Virus record (IMG/VR): IMGVR_UViG_3300027847_001842
Coordinates: 1 to 26,277 of that record
From: a virus
DNA: 26,277 nt
Strand: one strand, 5' to 3'
Position 1 is the first letter of the stretch, and the number at the start of each line of letters is the position of its first letter. Positions 9,567-16,854 of the stretch are shown here, one piece after another. A model generated the notes under the pieces. The model did not search any database, was not told the DNA's origin, and saw nothing but the letters and a program-made list of their open reading frames with translations. Position numbers and translations under genes: made by a program.

Positions 9567-9719
9567 TCACCACACCTGAATCCCCCAACCCCTAACCTCC
9601 TTGTCCAGCTCTTTAGCATCACCAACAACATCATCGAGGCTTGACCAGAACTTATGACTATGGTTTTTGATTTTGGTATGGACGAGTTCATGTAGTATCA
9701 CATAGTCAATACAGTTATT
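9567..9719 (-). pseudogene. C-terminal remnant of a YgjP-like (DUF45) metallopeptidase
   Basis: Reading leftward from 9719 the frame gives IDYVILHELVHTKIKNHSHK followed by FW and about 25 more residues to a TGA at 9567. HELVH is the HExxH zinc motif, and NHSxxFW is the downstream third-ligand motif typical of YgjP/DUF45 metallopeptidases. Only about 50 residues remain of a domain that normally exceeds 200, and no ATG precedes it. GTG at 9699-9701 could start a 44-residue product but would keep only the helix carrying the zinc site. The upstream edge coincides with the stop of the ribbon-helix-helix gene, as expected at a deletion or recombination joint. Family call by motif; truncation seen directly. 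Confidence 0.7.
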
Positions 9720-9858
9720 TTAGTATTCTTTTCAAAGAGACTCGCACGTAGGAAGATATCTTTCTATCATCTTTTTTGGCTGCTTCTTCTATTTTTTTGT
9801 ATAGTTCTTGGTCAACTATAACTTGGATAGCCTTATACTTATTAGGAAATAATTTCAT
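9715..9858 (-). CDS. Small ribbon-helix-helix (CopG/Arc-like) protein
   Basis: A 47-residue leftward product from ATG at 9858. After a short lead, YKAIQVIVDQELYKKIEEAA has the strand then helix A pattern of ribbon-helix-helix DNA-binding proteins, and RKISSYVRVSLKRIL gives helix B with the usual S-x-YVR turn. Such proteins act as dimeric repressors or antitoxins. The frame is open 18 codons further upstream, but that extension would be a hydrophobic segment untypical of the family. The gene ends within the metallopeptidase remnant. No toxin gene is seen beside it, so an antitoxin role cannot be claimed. Confidence 0.6.
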   Translation of the reverse strand: MKLFPNKYKAIQVIVDQELYKKIEEAAKKDDRKISSYVRVSLKRILK

Positions 9859-9987
9859 ATAATTAAATGTAATACCAATAACTACAATAAGCAAAAAACA
9901 CTGAACCAGCAAATACTTACAAATAATTAATATTTGTGTTCTCGCCGCTTGATAGCTTTATTAAAAGATCACGATTGACAGGTTGGC

Positions 9988-10016
9988 ACAAGTGGCACTT
10001 TATTCATGCCATTTGT
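9988..10016. repeat. Inverted repeat in the gap before the structural operon
   Basis: ACAAGTGGCA (9988-9997) pairs with TGCCATTTGT (10007-10016), ten pairs with one G-T, around a nine-base loop. GACA/TGTC (9977-9980, 10019-10022) could extend it. No T-tract follows, so it is more likely an operator or structured RNA than a terminator. Confidence 0.4.
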
Positions 10017-10056
10017 AATTGTCTAACAACTACAAACGACTAAATAAATAAGCTAT

Positions 10057-10079
10057 AAGTCCTTTAACCGAGGATTTTT
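10057..10079 (+). terminator. Rightward terminator in the gap
   Basis: AAGTCCT (10057-10063) pairs with AGGATTT (10071 on, one G-T pair) followed by a run of Ts. It would stop read-through from the left before the structural operon, although no intact rightward gene lies close upstream. Confidence 0.5.
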
Positions 10080-10142
10080 TTGTTTTACATGCATTAACAC
10101 TATCTTAGCAAGAGTTAACTTTTTTATAACTCATAATGAATC

Positions 10143-10178
10143 AGGGGATTCTTGTTATCGAACAGGAGTTCCTTTTTT
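10143..10178 (+). promoter_or_regulatory. Leader hairpin before the structural operon
   Basis: AGGGGATTCTTGTT (10143-10156) pairs with AACAGGAGTTCCT (10161-10173) through 13 pairs with one bulged A and a tight ATCG loop, then TTTTTTGTTTT. It ends 33 bases before the ATG at 10207. The shape is that of an intrinsic terminator placed in front of a gene. Confidence 0.6.
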
Positions 10179-10206
10179 GTTTTAACATCTAAAAATAAAT
10201 AATATC

Positions 10207-10938
10207 ATGAGCAAATTAATAGAATTAGTATCAGGTAAGATTGGCTCAATGAGAGCGTTCAATAAGATAGAGCGTGACGATTTGATTGCCGCAGTGGATG
10301 GTGTCTCTACAATACAGACAGCCATCACAGCCAACACAGGATCTACACAGGGAACTGGGGAGGCTTTGACCGAAGGGTTTAATGAAATAACAGTATGTGC
10401 CAACGCTGGCGACGCGGTGACGCTACCAACAGCGGTAGCTGGATGGACGGTAAGGGTCAAGAACAACGGAGCTACATCCGCAGACATATTCCCATTCTTA
10501 GCTGATTCAATCGACACCGAATCGGCAAATGTTGCAATAGCGATTGAGCCGGGACAGACTATCTCATTCACAGCGGTAACCGCAGTGATTTGGGAGACTA
10601 CTGGCCGAGTACCGCCTGTTGCTATATTAGATGCAGTCCAGCAGGACTTGACAGGAGCAGGAGCAGCTAGTGTCACGTCATATTACACAGCATGGACTAC
10701 TGGGAGCACTGATGCGCTAACACTAGCTAGCGGCACATTTGTTGGGCAATTGAAAAAGATTGCAATGATCGTTGATGGCGGAACAGGAACACTTACCCCA
10801 GCAAGCTTTGTTGGGAGCACCTCTGTAGCTTATGCTGATGTAGGAGACTACTGTGTATTTAGGTGGAATGGTGTAGGTTGGAGGCTGATTGAATTAGGCA
10901 ACAACACTACTGGAGCAGCAGGCCCAGCAGTTACCTAA
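10207..10938 (+). CDS. Putative phage structural protein, beta-rich
   Basis: A 243-residue protein very rich in Ala, Thr, Gly and Val. Two beta-rich parts are visible. Residues about 60-130 include AVTLPTAVAGWTVRVKNNG and an EPGQTISFTAV turn. Residues about 160-235 include VGQLKKIAMIVDGGTGTLTP, YADVGDYCVFRW and NGVGWRLIELGN, the repeating pattern of a C-terminal domain found in many phage virion proteins of the decoration or fibre kind. It has no signal peptide or membrane segment. It is the first gene of the rightward operon running to 14570. Exact virion role unknown; decoration, head fibre or tail-adaptor component are all possible. Confidence 0.6.
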   Translation: MSKLIELVSGKIGSMRAFNKIERDDLIAAVDGVSTIQTAITANTGSTQGTGEALTEGFNEITVCANAGDAVTLPTAVAGWTVRVKNNGATSADIFPFLADSIDTESANVAIAIEPGQTISFTAVTAVIWETTGRVPPVAILDAVQQDLTGAGAASVTSYYTAWTTGSTDALTLASGTFVGQLKKIAMIVDGGTGTLTPASFVGSTSVAYADVGDYCVFRWNGVGWRLIELGNNTTGAAGPAVT

Positions 10939-10983
10939 GAATTCAAAATAGTGTGTATTAAATATAATTAAATCATAAAAATC

Positions 10984-11121
10984 ATGGCAGTAAGTATTAA
11001 ATCTAAATACAGTCAAAAACTATCTTACAAGAAGCCTAAACGCAAGAAAGGGGTAGTTGGCAAGGTAGGTTCAGGTAGAATGAAGGGAAGCAAAAAACGG
11101 AGGAGTAGTAGTGGATACTAA
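10984..11121 (+). CDS. Tiny strongly basic protein, 45 aa
   Basis: ATG at 10984 follows an A/T-rich leader (ATCATAAAAATC) like those of its neighbours. About 18 of 45 residues are Lys or Arg (for example KKPKRKKG and KKRRSSSGY at the end) and only a few are hydrophobic, so it is probably disordered and nucleic-acid binding. It overlaps the next gene by 11 bases, as the other junctions of this operon do, which supports real translation. A packaged DNA-condensing or ejected peptide is an attractive but unproven role. Confidence 0.55.
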   Translation: MAVSIKSKYSQKLSYKKPKRKKGVVGKVGSGRMKGSKKRRSSSGY

Positions 11122-11566
11122 AGAGGTTTTTCCTCCTCTTGGTGATAAGGTGGTGGGATTGGCAGATATACCTCACTTTATCGCTTCTGACTGGGACTTA
11201 GCAGAGCACTACGATACCCTCTGCGCGTGGTGGTTAGGCAATAATTGGCCGGCACTTCCGCCTATATTATTACCAAAGACTGGTGTGGTTATTGAAGATT
11301 ATTGTGCAGGGTTCCTGTATGAGTCTAAAGACACACCAGTAATGTGGATGGAATACATAGTAGGAAATCCCGATGCCGATAAAAAATGGAGAGGAGAGGC
11401 TCAGGACTTGTTGATTGAGAACCTAGTAAAGAAAGCTAGGAGTTTGGGGTGCAAGATGCTGGTAGTATCTTTGTACAAGTCAAGGCTGATCGAGCGGGTA
11501 AAGAAGCATGGCTTCAAGGCGCATGACCACGAAATGACAAATTTGTATCATACATGGGAGTTTTAA
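11111..11566 (+). CDS. GNAT-like acetyltransferase of phage type
   Basis: A 151-residue protein. After LCAWWLGNNWPALPPILLP comes GVVIEDYCAGFLY, then MEYIVGNPDADK, then a helix, LGCKMLVVSLYKSRLIERVK and KHGFKAHDHEMTNLY. This order of strands and the final HGF strand fit the compact GNAT-like proteins often seen among phage structural genes; the expected reaction is acyl transfer from acyl-CoA, substrate unknown. The acetyl-CoA loop (normally R/QxxGxG/A) is poorly kept, so activity is uncertain. GTG at 11111 is chosen because it gives the same short overlap as the other operon junctions and no earlier start in frame is plausible. The stop abuts the next ATG. Confidence 0.6.
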   Translation: MDTKEVFPPLGDKVVGLADIPHFIASDWDLAEHYDTLCAWWLGNNWPALPPILLPKTGVVIEDYCAGFLYESKDTPVMWMEYIVGNPDADKKWRGEAQDLLIENLVKKARSLGCKMLVVSLYKSRLIERVKKHGFKAHDHEMTNLYHTWEF

Positions 11567-12109
11567 ATGATAGTAGTAACAGGATCGGCCAGAACAGGAA
11601 CTTCTATGATCATGCAAACACTGGTCAAGCTTGGATATAAGCCTGTCTCTCCGAAGTTCAGCAATGTCCATGACAATATAAGAGGGTACAACCCCAAAGG
11701 ATTCTATGATATTGAAGATATCAATGACATTGAGAAATTGACAGATGAGTCCGGCGAAGTGGTGAAGATATTTGGCAGTTGCCTTGATAGGATCAACTTT
11801 GAGATAGTAGACAAGTTGATTATGGTCTTAAAGAGCGCGAAGGAAGCAGTGGCAAGTAGCATACCTGTTTTTAAAGCAATGGGAGAAGATGTCGAAGGCC
11901 AAGAGTTAGATATCTACATGGGAAATTATAAACTCATCCTTGACTTCATTGATCAAAACCCATCAATCCCTGTTCTTGGTATCGAGTACAGTATGATGGT
12001 AGAAGATCCTGAAAATATAATTAAAGAAATTGCAAGGTTCTTAGGTTGTAACACTAATCCAATTGAGGCCATTAACAATATAAACACAGAGGAATTATGC
12101 CCGCATTAA
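11567..12109 (+). CDS. P-loop sulfotransferase-like protein
   Basis: A 180-residue protein beginning IVVTGSARTGTSMIMQTLVK. GSxRTGTS is the phosphosulfate-binding P-loop variant seen in sulfotransferase-fold proteins, here at the very N-terminus as in many phage homologues. The C-terminal part has VLGIEYSMMVEDPENIIKEI, matching the conserved region in which the family reads Y-x-x-(L/M)-x-x-D-P before the last helices (VARFLG-like: IARFLGC). About 180 residues is short for a full sulfotransferase, so it may act as a minimal enzyme or a P-loop ATPase-like factor. The ATG follows the preceding stop with no gap, indicating translational coupling. Substrate and virion role unknown. Confidence 0.6.
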   Translation: MIVVTGSARTGTSMIMQTLVKLGYKPVSPKFSNVHDNIRGYNPKGFYDIEDINDIEKLTDESGEVVKIFGSCLDRINFEIVDKLIMVLKSAKEAVASSIPVFKAMGEDVEGQELDIYMGNYKLILDFIDQNPSIPVLGIEYSMMVEDPENIIKEIARFLGCNTNPIEAINNINTEELCPH

Positions 12110-12681
12110 GCATAGAAGGTGTAGGATTTGGCTTAGAAGATAAGGCGGCGGCTAAGGAGCAGTTTATGCGTATAACGCAGGAGCATAATCTTAAGCACAC
12201 ATTTTCATTTGACGAAGTGTGGGATTTAAGTATTAGGCAGAGGTATCGTGAAAATGTCGTTGATTTTGAGGCTAAAATGTTGGAGCAACCAGAAGTATTA
12301 ACGGGAGATGCTATTACAGAAGTCAACCCCCTTAAGCACAGCTTTGCTGATGGGTGCTACATCCGAGAGATATTCAATCCTGCGGGAGAGCTTCTTGTAA
12401 CTAAGATTCACAAAATAGCACATCCATACTTCTTACTATCAGGATCAATGTCTATTATGACTGAGGCCGGCCCGAAAAGAATACAAGCTCCCCATCATGG
12501 TATAACACCTGCGGGGACAAAAAGAATCATATACACACATGAGGACTGTATTTTTGTTACAGTCCATGTGACAAATGAAACAGATTTAATCAAGATTGAG
12601 GATGAGGTTATAGCGAAAAGTTTTGATGAAATTGATGAGAATGAAATACAAATCTTAAAAAGAAAATTATGTCGTGGGTAA
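12097..12681 (+). CDS. Cupin-domain phage protein
   Basis: A 194-residue protein. The helical N-terminal third is followed by a small beta-barrel: CYIREIFNPAGELLVTKIHK, HPYFLLSGSMSIMTEAGPKR, then APHHGITPAGTKRIIYTHED and CIFVTVHVTNETDLIKIE. The spacing of His residues (IHK, HPY, APHHG) and the final CIFVTVHVT strand are familiar from cupin-like proteins coded beside phage virion genes. A metal-binding sugar or small-molecule function is expected from the fold but not shown. It overlaps its neighbours by 13 bases on both sides, in the same operon as the GNAT-like and sulfotransferase-like genes. Confidence 0.65.
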   Translation: MPALSIEGVGFGLEDKAAAKEQFMRITQEHNLKHTFSFDEVWDLSIRQRYRENVVDFEAKMLEQPEVLTGDAITEVNPLKHSFADGCYIREIFNPAGELLVTKIHKIAHPYFLLSGSMSIMTEAGPKRIQAPHHGITPAGTKRIIYTHEDCIFVTVHVTNETDLIKIEDEVIAKSFDEIDENEIQILKRKLCRG

Positions 12682-14570
12682 CTGTAGCACAAGTAGGAAG
12701 TCAGGTATTTGGCAACGTCTTACCACTTATAGGCCAAGGGAAGAGGGATAAGAAAAGGGCCAAGAGGGTTGATATAAGAGCTGATAAAATATATGATAAA
12801 TTATCTGGCGTTTCTGACCCATACTCGGAAGCTATCAAAGGCTTGAATCAAAGGTTCAACAACTACAACTCCAGCTTACAAAGTTTAATAGGTGGTGGCA
12901 GTGCTTATTCTGGTGGAGGATATGGAGCTGGAGGGTTGGCTCCAATAGTTGATCCGGCAGTAGTACGTGGTGGGATGTCCCCAGACTTTCAAACAGGGTT
13001 TGGAAGCTCTCCAGGACAATTAACTCAATCGGCCGGCATAAGCCCAGAGGTGCTAGATAAGGTTAGATTGGCAACGGAAATGCAGAGCCTGCAAGGTGAT
13101 ATAAATTTAGACCGAGGCGCAGAATTTCAAACAGAGTTTGGAAGCTCTCCAGGACAATTACCTCAATCGGCCGTCATAAGCCCAGGGGTGCTAGAGAGGA
13201 TTTCAGCTTTAGGTGGTACCAATCCAACAACGGGGTTTCGGCAAGCTGATGACACGGGGGCACCAAACAAGAAAGCCCCAAAAGGAATCAAGGGAGCAGT
13301 AAAGAAAGTAGCATCAGCAGGCAAAGGAGAAGATGAGATTGTAGCCCACATAAACCCAAGAGAGGCAGAGATGCTAAGACAGACGGGGGGATCTGGAATG
13401 GTCAACCCAAGGACAGGTATAATGGAGTTCAATCCTACAGCGGGGCAACCTGACATGCGCTCCGCCGCTGAGAGAAAGAGAGACAGTATGGATGTTCCGA
13501 ACAGATATTATGTTTCGGAGCATAACACGCCTTTACCCGCATATGAAACTGATGAGACATGGAAAGGTGGCCCACCAACAACGGGGCCATCTGACATGCG
13601 CTCCGCCGCTGAGAGAAAGAGAGACAGTATGGGGGTAACGGGACATCCGCAAGATTTACGCAGAACACAAGCTGATCCCACGCTTACAACTACACCCTCT
13701 CAGAGCGAACCTCAGTACTATGGCCCAGGATTCACACCACCAAGAGAATCACCAAGCGGGGTAAGCATAGCACAAATCAGTGATGAGTATAGTCTGCTTG
13801 GCAATCAGTTTGGGGCATTAAACCCAATGTATCAAGCTTTAGGAAAGTCAGTAGGTGGAGAGTACGATGCCTTGAAAGGCCGGTATGCCGGTCAAGAAAC
13901 ACGGGCAAGGGGTCTGGCTGACAGAAGTATATTCCAATCAGGTTTCGGAGCAGATGTATTAGGAAGAGCAGACAGGCAAGCAATATCACAAAATAAAAAC
14001 TTACTCAACATGGCCAACCTAACAGGCATGAGCGATGCCGCTATATTGGCAGGGCAGGGGAATATTGCCCAAACTCAAGGGAACGTAGCAAGTGCATTGG
14101 CTGGTCAAAACACTGGATGGAACAGAATGAACCAACAGAGCCTTCAAAACCTTATGGGCGCGCAAGGCAACCTTATAGGGCAAGCAGGAGGGTTCCAGGG
14201 CAATATCCTTGGGCAGCAGCGAGGTGTGATCGGGGACATTGTCGGAATTAACAGGGATCGCCAAAATCTATTATCTAGAGAGGCGGGCATTTACAGTAAT
14301 CAAGCCGCCAATGACAGGGCACAGATAATGGCAAACATATCAATGGCGAAACAAGCTACAGGCAATTATACTAATGCTTATAATGCTGCCAATGAGCTGG
14401 CCACTGCAAGTAACAAAGCGACGGCAGCACAACAACAGGCGTTAACAGAAGGGCTGTCAGGGATAGATTATAGCTCTTTATGGGGAGGACCGGATGCAAA
14501 TCCCACGATGACTAGTGTAGGTACGGGATACGGCTACAAAATGCCAGGGAGCGACTACTCATACATATGA
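12669..14570 (+). CDS. Large Gly/Gln-rich virion or ejection protein
   Basis: A 633-residue protein. The N-terminus (MSWVTVAQVGSQVFGNVLP) is weakly hydrophobic. Residues about 225-245 carry VAHINPREAEMLRQTGGSG then NPRTGIMEF, a motif I know from large phage tail or internal virion proteins. The middle contains two internal duplications. The last third is rich in Gln, Gly, Ala and Asn (AGQGNIAQTQGNVASALAGQ and similar), suggesting long helices that interact with membrane or DNA, as in internal proteins ejected with the genome. ATG at 12669 is inside the end of the cupin gene. It is the last gene before the 14622 repeat array. Family not fixed; an injection or tail-needle component is the best inference. 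Confidence 0.55.
   Translation: MSWVTVAQVGSQVFGNVLPLIGQGKRDKKRAKRVDIRADKIYDKLSGVSDPYSEAIKGLNQRFNNYNSSLQSLIGGGSAYSGGGYGAGGLAPIVDPAVVRGGMSPDFQTGFGSSPGQLTQSAGISPEVLDKVRLATEMQSLQGDINLDRGAEFQTEFGSSPGQLPQSAVISPGVLERISALGGTNPTTGFRQADDTGAPNKKAPKGIKGAVKKVASAGKGEDEIVAHINPREAEMLRQTGGSGMVNPRTGIMEFNPTAGQPDMRSAAERKRDSMDVPNRYYVSEHNTPLPAYETDETWKGGPPTTGPSDMRSAAERKRDSMGVTGHPQDLRRTQADPTLTTTPSQSEPQYYGPGFTPPRESPSGVSIAQISDEYSLLGNQFGALNPMYQALGKSVGGEYDALKGRYAGQETRARGLADRSIFQSGFGADVLGRADRQAISQNKNLLNMANLTGMSDAAILAGQGNIAQTQGNVASALAGQNTGWNRMNQQSLQNLMGAQGNLIGQAGGFQGNILGQQRGVIGDIVGINRDRQNLLSREAGIYSNQAANDRAQIMANISMAKQATGNYTNAYNAANELATASNKATAAQQQALTEGLSGIDYSSLWGGPDANPTMTSVGTGYGYKMPGSDYSYI
12984..13194 (+). repeat. Imperfect duplicated segment inside the virion gene
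   Basis: Two copies of about 72 bases, near 12984-13055 and 13123-13194, differ at a few bases and encode QTGFGSSPGQLTQSAGISPE and QTEFGSSPGQLPQSAVISPG. Confidence 0.7.
13450..13632 (+). repeat. Identical 42-base duplication inside the virion gene
   Basis: The segment at 13450-13491 recurs without change at 13591-13632, in frame, encoding DMRSAAERKRDSM twice. Complete identity over 42 bases in coding DNA suggests a recent duplication. Confidence 0.8.
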
Positions 14571-14621
14571 AAGCAAGTTTAACAGCTTCAAAGTAAAAGT
14601 TAGCAGGATTGTAAACAAGAT

Positions 14622-14696
14622 TAGTAACAGTAGTAACATTTAGTAACAGTAGTAACATTTAGTAACACCTGTTACCAATGTTACCAATTGTTACTA
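14622..14696. repeat. Helix-phased TAGTAACA array with inverted TGTTACCA copies
   Basis: TAGTAACA begins at 14622, 14631, 14641, 14650 and 14660 (steps of 9 or 10 bases; two perfect 19-base units plus a half unit). It is followed by TGTTACCA at 14670 and 14679 and TGTTACTA at 14689. The two halves can fold on each other, and the array ends 20 bases before the next gene's ATG. It may bind a protein on one DNA face or form an RNA hairpin. Confidence 0.7.
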
Positions 14697-14716
14697 AAAA
14701 CAGTAAAAAAATAAAA

Positions 14717-16075
14717 ATGGCAACCAACAGTATTTACAACCAACTAGGGGAAACAAACAAGCAACCGCCCGGTACAGGACAGAATGGTGGGCAATGGTTT
14801 AATACATTTTTTGATAGCTTGCCTCAACCAGGCGCAGGGCCAATCAATGAAATAAATCAAAGACTCTATGGAGCTAAAGAGGCAGCTTTCAATTTTCTAA
14901 ACAACAACAGAGTGCAACCAGAGATGCCAATAGAAGACGAAGAGAAGAAGGCTGAGATCAAAAGGAAGATGAAGGTCAATGCGCTCGGTGACGCAGTAGG
15001 CATGTTATTTGGCGGGGCATTAGGGGCAATGGGACATTCTTTTGCAGTACCAGAAGATAAGGAAGGACCATACCTAATGAAGAAGATCGAAGGTATGGAC
15101 GCTGCACACCAGACTGCAATGGAGAAGTACAATGACAGGATATTCGAAATGAAAGGCGATAAGTGGGATGCGAAAGCTGGTTTTATGGTGAACGAGATTA
15201 ATAATAGGGAAGAACAAATACAATTATTTAACAAGACCGCAGAAGATAGACGGGTTGAACAGGGGAGATTGGGCATTCGGCGGGAAGAATTGGCCTCCAG
15301 TCAGCTGAAGGAAATAAGAGCTCAAATCGATGACTTCAAGGAGGAGCGGGGAGCTACACAGGAAAAGCTTTTGAAGCTGCAGAGAAAGCGAACAGAGCTA
15401 GGAGTCAGGGAAGAAGCGATATACAACATAGAGAATCCGACGGGTCCAACATATGCGGCGCAAATGGGGTACTATGATGAAGATATATCCAAATTAAAAA
15501 ATGATATTGCGGGATATGATAATAGTCTAGATGGGCTGCATCGTATGGGATCACGAATATTAGGCGTCCCCTTTGTACCCCCCGTAGGTCTAAATGGCAG
15601 TGGAGAAGGTGGAGAAGGTGGAGAAGGTTTAGAAGGGTCGGATGAGGCGGCCAAGAGGGTTGATAAGATTAGAACTAGTTTTCAACGCATTTTTAATCCT
15701 GAAACAAATACATTCGAAGAGGAAATATCACTGACTAAGGAGGAGAGGGTGAATAAAGCCCAAACAGAGGCCTCAATTATTATAGACGAAGTAAGAGAAG
15801 CATGGAAAGGGGAGGATACCCAACCAACCCGGTTTAGGACAGAGAGGAAGACCGCTTCAGCAAAGGTCAGGGAACGTCTTCTTGCCGACTATGATAAATT
15901 ATCTAGCGGTTCGGGTACGAAGGGCACGGTTGATAATAAAATTGTCTTGGAGCTGCTAAAATATATAGCGAACGATTCCAGTATTGGTGATAAATTGTCA
16001 AGCAGGGCAAACGATGTCTTCGAGATTATTAACCCTCCGTTTGTGAGTCAGCGTGCTAAGTTTGTTGAAAACTAA
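14717..16075 (+). CDS. Coiled-coil virion-associated protein, unknown
   Basis: A 452-residue protein from ATG at 14717; the frame is open from 14678, but that start lies inside the repeat array and adds a lysine-rich stretch untypical of the rest. Residues about 89-107 (ALGDAVGMLFGGALGAMGH) form a glycine-rich hydrophobic segment that could insert in a membrane. Residues about 130-245 are strongly charged and heptad-like, a probable long coiled coil. A Gly-Glu repeat (GEGGEGGEG, from a 9-base DNA repeat near 15602) separates this from a helical C-terminal part. Its place behind the large Gln/Gly-rich gene suggests a partner ejection protein. No family recognised. Confidence 0.6.
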   Translation: MATNSIYNQLGETNKQPPGTGQNGGQWFNTFFDSLPQPGAGPINEINQRLYGAKEAAFNFLNNNRVQPEMPIEDEEKKAEIKRKMKVNALGDAVGMLFGGALGAMGHSFAVPEDKEGPYLMKKIEGMDAAHQTAMEKYNDRIFEMKGDKWDAKAGFMVNEINNREEQIQLFNKTAEDRRVEQGRLGIRREELASSQLKEIRAQIDDFKEERGATQEKLLKLQRKRTELGVREEAIYNIENPTGPTYAAQMGYYDEDISKLKNDIAGYDNSLDGLHRMGSRILGVPFVPPVGLNGSGEGGEGGEGLEGSDEAAKRVDKIRTSFQRIFNPETNTFEEEISLTKEERVNKAQTEASIIIDEVREAWKGEDTQPTRFRTERKTASAKVRERLLADYDKLSSGSGTKGTVDNKIVLELLKYIANDSSIGDKLSSRANDVFEIINPPFVSQRAKFVEN

Positions 16076-16142
16076 TAAAACAACTACATTAGACATTCAA
16101 TTCAATTTTTTTTGGGTTTAGGGTTAAAGTTTAGTATGAAAT

Positions 16143-16172
16143 GAGGGAATTTATAGTTCCCTCTTTTTTTTT
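16143..16172 (+). terminator. Terminator-like hairpin between operon end and small-gene cassette
   Basis: GAGGGAAT (16143-16150) pairs with GTTCCCTC (16156-16163) across TTATA, followed by nine Ts. It lies 68 bases after the preceding stop and 38 bases before the ATG at 16202, so it can end the large operon or act in the next leader. Confidence 0.7.
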
Positions 16173-16201
16173 GTACCTTCGACATATTCAAAAAAACAAC
16201 A

Positions 16202-16361
16202 ATGAACACACCCACCACCAAGCAAAACCTAGATGAGTTCATATAATTGGTTTCCCACTGGGCGGTTTCCCAATCGCATAATACGAAGGCTACGCATGTT
16301 TGAGTCTATACAAGAAAAACACAAAAGGCTTTACGAAGAAAGAAGATGGGGAAGTATATGA
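16202..16361 (+). pseudogene. Small phage gene broken by a one-base frameshift
   Basis: ATG at 16202 sits behind the hairpin and an A/C-rich leader like that of the scaffold gene. It reads MNTPTTKQNLDEFI and meets TAA at 16244. Skipping one base at that point opens a frame that continues NWFPTGRFPNRIIRRLRMFE and ends at TGA 16359-16361 after SIQEKHKRLYEERRWGSI. That stop overlaps the next ATG as ATGA, exactly like the following junctions, so the two halves most likely form one gene of about 52 residues carrying a one-base insertion. A short independent gene from ATG 16296 (21 aa) is the alternative. No function is known. Confidence 0.5.
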
Positions 16362-16486
16362 GAGATAAGCTTAAGTCTGCTCCAGAGGCTGTAGCCACAC
16401 CACTGGCTACTAATGCGTTTGCCGCTATAGAGAAGTTGTCATGGTATGTGAAGTCGTATAAATGGTTCTTAAACTTACTTAAATGA
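16358..16486 (+). CDS. Small protein, 42 aa, unknown
   Basis: ATG at 16358 overlaps the preceding stop (ATGA) and the gene's own stop overlaps the next ATG in the same way, giving a translationally coupled chain. ATG at 16346 in the same frame would add four residues, but the overlap favours 16358. The product is Ala-rich in the middle with an aromatic, hydrophobic C-terminal third (KLSWYVKSYKWFLNLLK), possibly an amphipathic or membrane-binding helix. No family recognised. Confidence 0.5.
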   Translation: MRDKLKSAPEAVATPLATNAFAAIEKLSWYVKSYKWFLNLLK

Positions 16487-16854
16487 TCACCACTATTATA
16501 TCATACGCCTTGTTTATGGTGGCCGGTGCCGCCAACGGGCTAATGGATTCTTCAAAGTTTCACTGGAAGAAGTCTTTTGTAAAAAGGATATTCGTTGACA
16601 AGTTTGGTTGGAGTGAAGACTTCTGGAATCCTAAAAGATCATGGGTAAGAAAATATAGAGAAATAGGAAACTCATGGATAGCAAACATCTTAGAGAAGCT
16701 TGATAATTCATGGCTTTCATTTACTACAGACGGCTGGCGTCTATTAAAAGAAATAATGATCACAAGTATTTGCTTGGGCGTGGCTCCGGTTTGGTGGATG
16801 TACCTTGTCCTCCGGTTAATGTTATGGGCGGGGTATAAAATCACATACAGATGA
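16483..16854 (+). CDS. Small membrane protein, unknown
   Basis: A 123-residue protein with a hydrophobic helix at residues about 2-20 (ITTIISYALFMVAGAANG) and another at about 92-117 (TSICLGVAPVWWMYLVLRLM). Between them is a hydrophilic Trp-rich part with KFHWKKS, SEDFWNPKRSWVRKYR and SWLSFTTDGW. FH...FWNPK.SW is a pattern I have seen in conserved Bacteroidota and phage membrane proteins of unknown role. Both ends overlap their neighbours by four bases. The two-helix layout would allow a holin-like role, but nothing specific shows it. Confidence 0.65.
   Translation: MITTIISYALFMVAGAANGLMDSSKFHWKKSFVKRIFVDKFGWSEDFWNPKRSWVRKYREIGNSWIANILEKLDNSWLSFTTDGWRLLKEIMITSICLGVAPVWWMYLVLRLMLWAGYKITYR

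Noticed and set aside
9967-10022. Possible tRNA or small structured RNA gene
   Set aside because: Only one hairpin is visible; no cloverleaf, T-arm consensus or anticodon loop can be drawn.
10182-10676. Leftward 164-residue frame opposite the beta-rich structural gene
   Set aside because: Shadow caused by Ala/Thr-rich codons; crosses the leader and start of the real gene.
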